From positions 1 through 35,732 of IMG/VR virus record IMGVR_UViG_3300038457_000033: DNA of 35,732 bases. The stretch is one strand, 5' to 3'. This document shows positions 31,403-35,732 of this stretch, one piece after another; within the stretch, counting starts at the first letter, position 1; each line of letters opens with the position of its first letter. The notes under the pieces were generated by a model. That model worked only from the letters and a program-made list of their open reading frames with translations, searched no databases and was not told where the DNA came from. This DNA is from a virus. The position numbers and the translations under genes are program-made.

Positions 31403-31491
31403 GGCAGATTCCCAAAAAGCAAAATGCCGATGGCCGCAATCACCACCATGAACGCGATCGCAAGCGCATCATGTTGCAAAATCTTTTTCAT
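31399..31491 (-). CDS. 30-residue membrane peptide
   Basis: Leftward from ATG 31489-31491: MKKILQHDALAIAFMVVIAA then IGILLFGNLP. One membrane helix with a basic start. It overlaps the end of the 61-residue gene by 23 bases and ends at TAG within CTAG, facing the rightward cassette. No clear ribosome site, so moderate confidence. Confidence 0.4.
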   Translation of the reverse strand: MKKILQHDALAIAFMVVIAAIGILLFGNLP

Positions 31492-31654
31492 TACGGTTCC
31501 GTATTTTCTCGGCGACGTCCAGAACGTGTTTGACGATCACTCTCGCCGATCGTGTTGCCTCCCAATCGGTGCATCCTCGGTGAAGTAGTCGGCTGATCGG
31601 CTTGTCTTCGAGCAGCGCGGCGCCGGCGGCGATAATTTCAGCCTGTGTCGTCAT
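31469..31654 (-). CDS. unknown 61-residue protein
   Basis: Leftward from ATG 31652-31654, in ATGA overlap with the tiny upstream peptide: MTTQAEIIAAGAALLEDKPI, then 'ATRSARVIVKHVLDVAEKIR'. It is helical and charged, in the style of small early phage proteins. The function is unknown. Confidence 0.5.
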   Translation of the reverse strand: MTTQAEIIAAGAALLEDKPISRLLHRGCTDWEATRSARVIVKHVLDVAEKIRNRNEKDFAT

Positions 31655-31719
31655 GGGCGCAACAGCCAAGCTAAGGTTCCAAGGCCTGGTAAGAGCAGAA
31701 TTACAGCGACATGCCACAT
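31651..31719 (-). CDS. 22-residue membrane peptide
   Basis: Leftward from ATG 31717-31719: MWHVAVILLLPGLGTLAWLL then RP. A leader related to the other genes (AGGGAGCCGGTGTG) precedes it and its TGA overlaps the next ATG. It has just enough length for one membrane helix. It could be a real peptide or a translational coupler. Confidence 0.4.
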   Translation of the reverse strand: MWHVAVILLLPGLGTLAWLLRP

Positions 31720-31741
31720 CACACCGGCTCCCTATTGTGCT

Positions 31742-31975
31742 TCAAGGCTGCATCATCCCTAACGTGAATACGGCCAGGAAGTTTTTATATTCTTCGTCTG
31801 TTTGGAATGTATGTTTTTCTATGTGTTCTACGGGATATGCATCAGACACGATTGCAAATTTTCCATCAGCCGATGGTACGGCTCGATCAACGACTTGATC
31901 GGTGCGCCACGTCAAATACGCGACAAGGCCGGTCGGCCGCGTTACCGTATGTTCTATTGCAACTAGGCGTCTCAT
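31742..31975 (-). CDS. unknown 77-residue protein
   Basis: Leftward from ATG 31973-31975 with AGGAGCACC before it. Beta-rich start (MRRLVAIEHTVTRPTGLVAY), then 'DAYPVEHIEKHTFQTDEEYK' and 'NFLAVFTLGMMQP'. A small soluble protein of the leftward operon; no family was recognised. Confidence 0.5.
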   Translation of the reverse strand: MRRLVAIEHTVTRPTGLVAYLTWRTDQVVDRAVPSADGKFAIVSDAYPVEHIEKHTFQTDEEYKNFLAVFTLGMMQP

Positions 31976-31982
31976 GGTGCTC

Positions 31983-32159
31983 CTATTCCTTTATCACGGT
32001 GATGCTGCCTTTTTCATCGACTGCAACAAGTCGGTGCCTCTCAGAAGGCCAATCACGATTGTACCCTTTGAGAATGGCTAATGCGTTATACATTTCTGGG
32101 CCAGCGCGTGTCGCATGAATCCAACCAAGTTCTCGGTCATACGTTTGCACCTTGAGCAC
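31983..32159 (-). CDS. unknown 58-residue protein, GTG start
   Basis: Leftward from GTG 32157-32159 with a strong leader (AAAAGGAGCCGGACG): MLKVQTYDRELGWIHATRAG, 'YNALAILKGYNRDWPSERHR', 'LVAVDEKGSITVIKE'. It is compact alpha/beta. The ribosome site decides the start. Confidence 0.5.
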   Translation of the reverse strand: MLKVQTYDRELGWIHATRAGPEMYNALAILKGYNRDWPSERHRLVAVDEKGSITVIKE

Positions 32160-32174
32160 CGTCCGGCTCCTTTT

Positions 32175-32261
32175 TTATAAGCCCTTGGCGGAACACGCGC
32201 CGGCCCCTGATCCTTGTCCTGGCCCACCGGCATTGCCCAGGTCTGAGGCGTGTTCCGCTAA
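32175..32261 (-). other. startless small frame with an 11-bp inverted repeat
   Basis: Leftward, after a ribosome-site-like AGAGGAG at about 32265-32271, a frame reads 'LAEHASDLGNAGGPGQGSGA' then 'GACSAKGL' and stops at 32175-32177, just before the leader of the next gene. Where a start codon would be there is TTA. GCGGAACACGC at 32188-32198 pairs with GCGTGTTCCGC at 32248-32258 across a 49-base loop. This may be a decayed gene or a structured leader; I cannot decide between them. Confidence 0.35.
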
Positions 32262-32270
32262 GTGCTCCTC

Positions 32271-32381
32271 TTATTGACAACCATGCATTAGAAAATGGTG
32301 GCTTGTGAAAGACCACCCGAGCAGACCACCGAAGAATAATCCTATCGCGACGCCGATCACGTAAGACTTGCCAATCGTCAT
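32271..32381 (-). CDS. 36-residue membrane peptide
   Basis: Leftward from ATG 32379-32381 with AGAGGAGCGCTGCG before it: MTIGKSYVIGVAIGLFFGGL, then LGWSFTSHHFLMHGCQ. It has a glycine-zipper-like membrane helix and a His/Cys tail. The family is unknown. Confidence 0.5.
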   Translation of the reverse strand: MTIGKSYVIGVAIGLFFGGLLGWSFTSHHFLMHGCQ

Positions 32382-32393
32382 CGCAGCGCTCCT

Positions 32394-32750
32394 CTAGTGG
32401 ATACCGTTACGTTGTAAGTTTCTCTGCCGCTGCTCGCGTGACTCAAACTCGCGCTCTGCCAACGTAATCTCAGCGAAATCTTTCGGGTGAGCGTGCCAAA
32501 AATCACCAACCAAATCTTCGTAAGTCGCCAAACCCTGCTCAACGGCGCAACCCTTGTCCATCGGATCGCTGCCGTTCTTCGGCCAGCAGCTAGGCCCACC
32601 AGCGATGTGCATCCCGACATAGAGCGGACAGTATTGAATCCTGTCGTGAGGACACTTGCTATCCTTCCTTGCTCGATGCCCGCTCACGGAATTTGCTCCA
32701 TTGCTGTGTGGCGCGGAATGATAATGTACCACTCCGCGCCGATTGTTCAC
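32394..32750 (-). CDS. unknown 118-residue protein
   Basis: Leftward from GTG 32748-32750, overlapping the previous stop as GTGA. An alternative GTG at 32685-32687 with GGAG upstream would give 97 residues and leave a hairpin outside the gene. The sequence has cysteines ('SKCPHDRIQYCPLYVG', 'GGPSCWPKNG') and a helical charged end ('FAEITLAEREFESREQRQRN'). A zinc-binding fold is possible. The function is unknown. Confidence 0.5.
   Translation of the reverse strand: MNNRRGVVHYHSAPHSNGANSVSGHRARKDSKCPHDRIQYCPLYVGMHIAGGPSCWPKNGSDPMDKGCAVEQGLATYEDLVGDFWHAHPKDFAEITLAEREFESREQRQRNLQRNGIH
32710..32740. repeat. inverted repeat near the start of the 118-residue gene
   Basis: GGCGCGGA (32710-32717) and TCCGCGCC (32733-32740) are perfect complements around a 15-base middle that can add two more pairs past one mismatch. 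It lies between the two possible starts of the leftward gene, so it may control initiation at GTG 32687. There is no T run. Confidence 0.5.
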
Positions 32751-33001
32751 TTGGGCGAAAGCTGAATTATCTCAGTTGTCTTTCCAGCCATGTTTTCGAT
32801 GATGGCGCGCTGGAAGATTGTCGGACCTTCGTAGCCTTCCGGCGGCTCTGGTCGAATATCGTAACGGCGACCTTCGCCATTCTTTTGATGGAGAGTTATT
32901 TCGGCCTCGCCAGGCGAACTTCCGCCGCGCAAAATTGTGAAGGATTCGGCGGCCAAAATCACCTGTCGGCCAACATCTTGGTAGAGTTTGATCGTAAACA
33001 T
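32747..33001 (-). CDS. unknown 84-residue protein
   Basis: Leftward from ATG 32999-33001 (GAAAGAAG-type purine tract upstream). It starts MFTIKLYQDVGRQVILAAES, then 'PGEAEITLHQKNGEGRRYDI' and 'ENMAGKTTEIIQLSPK'. It is a small beta-rich protein with the look of an early phage accessory protein. The longer frame from 33106 is less likely because it overlaps the 37-residue gene. Confidence 0.5.
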   Translation of the reverse strand: MFTIKLYQDVGRQVILAAESFTILRGGSSPGEAEITLHQKNGEGRRYDIRPEPPEGYEGPTIFQRAIIENMAGKTTEIIQLSPK

Positions 33002-33024
33002 GCTTCTGCTTCTTTCTGCTTCTG

Positions 33025-33138
33025 CTATGCCCGGAGCCGCCGGGCGCGGTATGATTTGATAACCTGCCAGAGGTCGCGCAACCATAGCCGCCGACACGCC
33101 CGACAACGAAGCGCGTGAGTGAATTGCCCGAATGTCAT
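33025..33138 (-). CDS. 37-residue basic CxxC peptide
   Basis: Leftward from ATG 33136-33138 with ATAGGAGCCACC before it: MTFGQFTHALRCRACRRLWL, then RDLWQVIKSYRARRLRA. One CxxC and a very basic end suggest nucleic acid contact or half a zinc site. The strong ribosome site supports translation. A short purine-repeat spacer separates it from the next gene. Confidence 0.45.
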   Translation of the reverse strand: MTFGQFTHALRCRACRRLWLRDLWQVIKSYRARRLRA

Positions 33139-33146
33139 GGTGGCTC

Positions 33147-33434
33147 CTATTTCATTTCCTGGGTCGCTGGAAGTTTGTTGCGCCATTTTGTGGGCGCGAA
33201 GTTTTCACCCCAATGATTTTTCGTAACCCACTCGACAAATTCTTCCATGTATTTGTCGTCCTCCGTCACTCCACATGCCTTGTCGATCATGCCGTCAAGG
33301 AATGATCCAGTCTTGGGGCGCTGCGGTCTGCCGGTCGCGCCACGAAAGGCGGCGTGGGCATCGGCTTGCGACCAAGAGAATAGAACAAAATCGCGCCACG
33401 CCATTTCATTGAACGCTTCCTGGGCCTCGTCCAC
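33147..33434 (-). CDS. unknown 95-residue acidic protein
   Basis: Leftward from GTG 33432-33434 with the leader AAGGAGCCGGTAGC. 'MDEAQEAFNEMAWRDFVLFS', 'GSFLDGMIDKACGVTEDDKY', 'MEEFVEWVTKNHW'. It is helical, acidic and soluble. It is the second gene of the leftward operon, after the putative regulator. No family was recognised. Confidence 0.5.
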   Translation of the reverse strand: MDEAQEAFNEMAWRDFVLFSWSQADAHAAFRGATGRPQRPKTGSFLDGMIDKACGVTEDDKYMEEFVEWVTKNHWGENFAPTKWRNKLPATQEMK

Positions 33435-33446
33435 GCTACCGGCTCC

Positions 33447-33980
33447 TTATTTCTTGCCGGCGTCTTTTGGAACGGTCGTCTTACCAAACCAATGATATAG
33501 GGTTGATTGTGGGACGCCGCTCAAGGCTTCCTTTTCCTTGATACTCAGCTTGCCGTTGAACCAAATCTTTTCAGCGCGGCGCTTCTTGGCCGATCTGTCG
33601 CCAGTGCGAGACAGGACGCTCGCCGCCTGTGCTTCCTGATAGCTCTCGGTCGGCCTCGGCGGGTACTGTGCATCGTTGAACATCCTGGCACCGCTGCGGT
33701 CGCTGCGCAGGCCGGTGGATAAGTCCAGGATCGCCGCGCCGGCCTTACTGACAGCCGCCTCGGCCTTGAGCCAATCCGAACGGTTAGGTCCGAATGTAAG
33801 CAGCCCGCGCGGAACTCCCAGCAATTCGCCCTCCCGCATCCTGATCTTGTCGATAGTCTCGCCTTTGTCACCGCGAAAGATAGCAACGGTAACGCCGTAG
33901 TCTTTGCGAAGCGTGGCTTCGTCCGTCTTGTGCGCCGCGTAGGCTTTGGAGATTTTCGTTGCTCGTTCCGGCGATGCCAT
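33447..33980 (-). CDS. resolvase-like HTH protein, putative regulator
   Basis: 177 residues leftward from ATG 33978-33980. 'ETIDKIRMREGELLGVPRGL' and 'AGAAILDLSTGLRSDRSGAR' recall the C-terminal half of a serine-recombinase catalytic domain, but the N-terminal catalytic-serine motif is not seen. The end is a helix-turn-helix ('LSIKEKEALSGVPQSTLYHW', then FGKTTVPK). I infer a DNA-binding regulator derived from a resolvase. No ribosome site precedes the ATG and the promoter's expected start point is within a few bases of it, so the mRNA would be leaderless. It stands at the head of the leftward operon. Confidence 0.5.
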   Translation of the reverse strand: MASPERATKISKAYAAHKTDEATLRKDYGVTVAIFRGDKGETIDKIRMREGELLGVPRGLLTFGPNRSDWLKAEAAVSKAGAAILDLSTGLRSDRSGARMFNDAQYPPRPTESYQEAQAASVLSRTGDRSAKKRRAEKIWFNGKLSIKEKEALSGVPQSTLYHWFGKTTVPKDAGKK

Positions 33981-33988
33981 GTAATTGT

Positions 33989-34016
33989 TCTATAGTAATT
34001 GACAACCAAAGGTCAA
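33989..34016 (-). promoter_or_regulatory. leftward sigma70-type promoter
   Basis: On the minus strand, TTGACC (34016-34011) and TATAGA (33994-33989) are separated by 16 bases. Transcription should begin near 33982, next to the ATG at 33980. It would serve the regulator and probably the whole leftward operon. Confidence 0.6.
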
Positions 34017-34028
34017 GGGGTATATAAG
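33999..34028 (+). promoter_or_regulatory. rightward sigma70-type promoter
   Basis: A perfect -35 box TTGACA (33999-34004) is followed after 16 bases by TATATA (34021-34026), or after 18 bases by TATAAG (34023-34028). Its -35 lies inside the spacer of the leftward promoter, so the two cannot easily be occupied together. TTGAC and GTCAA form an inverted repeat (33999-34003, 34012-34016) that could be an operator. Confidence 0.65.
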
Positions 34029-34052
34029 GCTTGTTGAGATTGACGTAACAGA

Positions 34053-34376
34053 ATGAAAAAAGGCCAGCTAGAAATGCCGATCAACTTTGAACGAATGGGC
34101 CGTATGATTAGCGGCAGCAAGAAGCCCCCGGATGGCCATATCTGCATATTTAACGCTAACGTCTGCACCAAATCTAAGGGCAAGATTTGGTTTGGCGATC
34201 TGGATTTGACTACCGACGCCGACGACCTGAAATCCTTAGCGTCAAAAATGGGCGAGACGCTATACATTTTGCGCGAAATGGATGCGCGCTTTACTAACGA
34301 GGCGACCCCACTTTATGAGAAAGCGGTTGCCTCTGTCGTTCCCGAAGGCGGACTCCACATCTCACAGTCAAGATAG
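34053..34376 (+). CDS. unknown 107-residue protein
   Basis: From ATG 34053; an in-frame ATG at 34074 is an alternative (100 residues). 'HICIFNANVCTKSKGKIWFG' with 'DLDLTTDADDLKSLASKMGE' looks like a compact alpha/beta protein. It is the first gene after the rightward promoter and so probably early. I recall similar small proteins in phage early regions but have no functional name. Confidence 0.5.
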   Translation: MKKGQLEMPINFERMGRMISGSKKPPDGHICIFNANVCTKSKGKIWFGDLDLTTDADDLKSLASKMGETLYILREMDARFTNEATPLYEKAVASVVPEGGLHISQSR

Positions 34377-34384
34377 GCCGCCGA

Positions 34385-34594
34385 ATGAAATCTTCGATCA
34401 CCTTGCAGGATGTAAGGCGCGCCGAGGAATTTGCTCGCTCTGTCGAGCGTGAGCGGTGCGCAAAGCTGGTTCCGACGAATTGGTGTGACGAGCTCCTGAC
34501 AGGGAAGGACGCGCCAAAACACCCACTTAATAATCGCGGCGTCGAAACCCTTCTTCGTGATATTCAAGACCGCATCCGCAACGTCAACAAATAG
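34385..34594 (+). CDS. unknown 69-residue protein
   Basis: From ATG 34385, eight bases after the previous stop. MKSSITLQDVRRAEEFARSV, then 'ERERCAKLVPTNWCDELLTG' and a helical end. It is typical of short helical accessory proteins repeated in phage early regions. The function is unknown. Confidence 0.5.
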   Translation: MKSSITLQDVRRAEEFARSVERERCAKLVPTNWCDELLTGKDAPKHPLNNRGVETLLRDIQDRIRNVNK

Positions 34595-34601
34595 AGCCAC
34601 C

Positions 34602-34775
34602 ATGTCTGAATTGACAGAAGACCAAATCGTCAAGGCAGCCGATATTCTTAGGGCCGACGAAGAAGCCCGCTATGCTCAAACTTGGCTTTGGAATGGGGCA
34701 GACACGGATTATGTTCAGGATCTATATTTCAAGGTTATGGTCCGACGGGTATTGAGCGCCGTCGATCAAGTGTAA
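34602..34775 (+). CDS. unknown 57-residue protein
   Basis: From ATG 34602 (AGAGCCACC upstream): MSELTEDQIVKAADILRADE, 'DYVQDLYFKVMVRRVLSAVD'. Helical and acidic; soluble. It continues the rightward early operon. Confidence 0.45.
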   Translation: MSELTEDQIVKAADILRADEEARYAQTWLWNGADTDYVQDLYFKVMVRRVLSAVDQV

Positions 34776-34797
34776 ACCGTCTAAGAAAGGACCGCCA

Positions 34798-35010
34798 GTG
34801 CAGACCAAAGACGCAAGGCAGTTTGAATTGGATCGGCTGCAAACTGAGAATGCGCGTCTGCGGTCTGCGCTTCAAGAGATCATCGAACACGATCAGATTG
34901 GCGGATACATACCCAAGGACGAACACTCGCGGCGTGAGCAGGGATTTAATATCGAAACCTATGACGGCGAATGCGCCAAGATTGCGCGACGCGCTCTCGA
35001 CAAACAATAA
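34798..35010 (+). CDS. unknown 70-residue coiled-coil protein, GTG start
   Basis: From GTG 34798 with AAGAAAGG upstream. 'ELDRLQTENARLRSALQEII' is a leucine-zipper-like coiled coil, then 'GYIPKDEHSRREQGFNIETY' and a helical end. It is the last gene before the terminator. Similar 70-residue proteins are common in phages, but their role is not known to me. Confidence 0.5.
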   Translation: MQTKDARQFELDRLQTENARLRSALQEIIEHDQIGGYIPKDEHSRREQGFNIETYDGECAKIARRALDKQ

Positions 35011-35021
35011 AATCCCAAAAT

Positions 35022-35051
35022 AAAACCCCGGCATTGCAGCCGGGGTTTTTT
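35022..35051. terminator. bidirectional intrinsic terminator
   Basis: AAAACCCCGGC (35022-35032) pairs with GCCGGGGTTTT (35039-35049) around the loop ATTGCA, and T continues to 35051. A weaker T-rich stretch lies on the other side for the minus strand. It separates the rightward early genes from the leftward genes beyond. Confidence 0.9.
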
Positions 35052-35076
35052 CATTTCGACTTTCAGACTTTGTGGA

Positions 35077-35319
35077 TTATTTTTCCTTTGCCGGCTTCTT
35101 GGCTTCAGGCTTCGGTTGCGCCTTCTTCAACGCCTCGTTCTCTGCCTTAAGCGCCGCGATCTGCACATTGGCTTTGTCAAGCTGGTCGGCCAATGCGGCC
35201 TTGATATTGGCGTCATTGGTCATGAGCTGCTGGACGACTGTCCCCTGTGTAGGTTGCTGGGCATAGACAGGAGACGTAACGACAAACAGTGCGGCGGTCA
35301 GCAGTAGAAGTTTCTTCAT
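35077..35319 (-). CDS. small secreted coiled-coil protein
   Basis: 80 residues leftward from ATG 35317-35319 (AAGGAACC upstream, and ATGA overlap with the HNH-like gene). Signal peptide MKKLLLLTAALFVVTSPVYA, then Q-rich sequence and a coiled coil ('DQLDKANVQIAALKAENEAL') with a K/P/A/E tail. It would work in the periplasm. Another exported phage protein; the function is unknown. Confidence 0.55.
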   Translation of the reverse strand: MKKLLLLTAALFVVTSPVYAQQPTQGTVVQQLMTNDANIKAALADQLDKANVQIAALKAENEALKKAQPKPEAKKPAKEK

Positions 35320-35732
35320 AGGGTTGGTTCCTTCGTGGTTGGATTTCCCGGTTTTCCGCCGGGCCGGTTTCTGTTGAATGGCCGCGACGGCCATTTGTAA
35401 TTCTCCGGGTTCGGAATCGTTGCCTTGCGCCGGCGCGAAGCCTTCCCGCTCTGCCGTTCCTCTAGTCTCCGGTTCTTTTTGATCAGCACCCGATCGGGAT
35501 GCTGGCCGTGTTCGCCGCGGACATTTGTTTTTGTCCGATGATCTACGGCGAGTCGGTAGACTAGACACATCGGATCGTTAGCCCGTGGCTCGTAGTCGAC
35601 ATGGACGCTCTTGCGGAAGACCTTCTTGCGGGCACCGAGCGGCGGATCGTGGTCGAGTTGGACCTTAGCGTCTCCGAAAAGACATTCGAGAAGGAAGCCT
35701 ATCCGGACTTTTGCGGCCGCAGGATATTTTGC
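35316..35732 (-). CDS. HNH-like protein, start outside the window
   Basis: The leftward frame is open to the right edge, so the N-terminus is missing; an internal ATG at 35568-35570 would give only 84 residues. Visible parts are 'FGDAKVQLDHDPPLGARKKV', 'VDYEPRANDPMCLVYRLAVD' and 'HRTKTNVRGEHGQHPDRVLI', then a basic end. The DHDPPL and ANDP...H..KT marks match a group of phage HNH-type nuclease-like proteins as I remember them. It could take part in packaging, DNA processing or homing. The stop overlaps the secreted protein's start (ATGA). Confidence 0.5.
   Translation of the reverse strand, partial: AKYPAAAKVRIGFLLECLFGDAKVQLDHDPPLGARKKVFRKSVHVDYEPRANDPMCLVYRLAVDHRTKTNVRGEHGQHPDRVLIKKNRRLEERQSGKASRRRKATIPNPENYKWPSRPFNRNRPGGKPGNPTTKEPTL

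Noticed and set aside
31297-31533. 78-residue forward frame across the CTAG junction
   Set aside because: It overlaps two coupled tiny genes on the plus strand and one on the minus strand, has basic low-quality composition and no ribosome site.
32188-32258. Inverted repeat as an intrinsic terminator
   Set aside because: The 49-base loop and the lack of a T run after either arm on the transcribed strand argue against it.
1-35732. CRISPR arrays, tRNA genes, IS elements
   Set aside because: No evenly spaced repeats, no cloverleaf-like segments ending in CCA and no transposase-like frames were seen on reading; tools could still find weak cases.

Overview
The window is late and accessory DNA of a contractile-tailed (myovirus-type) bacteriophage with a GC-rich genome. 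The family and host calls come from reading the translations; no search was run. The tail sheath is of the DUF3383 kind found in BcepF1/PB1-like myoviruses, and the neck-sheath-tube-chaperone-tape measure-hub-spike-wedge-J order fits that group. The GC-rich codon use, a DUF3309-like peptide, a CHAP-like secreted protein and a papain-like protein of a type common in Rhizobiales suggest an alphaproteobacterial host. No integrase, tRNA or CRISPR array is visible.

Layout. 1-8259 (+): decoration-type protein (5' end missing), major capsid protein, neck/connector proteins, a beta-helix virion protein, sheath and tube. 8279-9821: a GIY-YIG homing endonuclease, the tail assembly chaperone with a -1 frame extension, and the remnant of a second GIY-YIG gene. 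9808-19396: tape measure with a lytic transglycosylase domain, baseplate plug, hub, Gp138-type spike, wedge, J-like protein and a gpI-like tail protein. This stretch is interrupted by an antisense HNH pseudogene and an AT-rich HNH gene. 19420-24044: tail fibre region; two fibre-like proteins carry signal peptides, and a scrap of an older fibre end follows the main fibre. 24045-25518: endolysin and holin candidate. 25526-27388: a papain-like protein split by a 366-residue HNH-type intein.

27391-31402 (+) is a tightly packed cassette of small secreted and membrane proteins of 38-140 residues. Many are below usual gene-calling limits and several are joined by ATGA or GTGA overlaps. It meets head-on, at a shared CTAG, a leftward operon (31399-33980) of about a dozen small genes, many preceded by a related AGGAGC-type leader. 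That operon starts at a resolvase-like HTH gene whose promoter would give a leaderless mRNA. A divergent rightward promoter at 33999-34028 shares its -35 region and drives four small genes (34053-35010) that end at a bidirectional terminator (35022-35051). Beyond it a leftward pair (HNH-like protein and a secreted coiled-coil protein) runs in from the right edge.

Together the genes make and close the capsid, assemble the contractile tail and baseplate, present fibres and lyse the cell. The dominant theme is mobile DNA at gene boundaries: two apparently intact free-standing homing genes, two broken ones and an HNH intein in 35.7 kb. One insertion left the baseplate hub gene without a normal start codon. 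A second theme is reuse of one small beta-rich module (E1-FCCH-like) in at least four, probably five, virion proteins.
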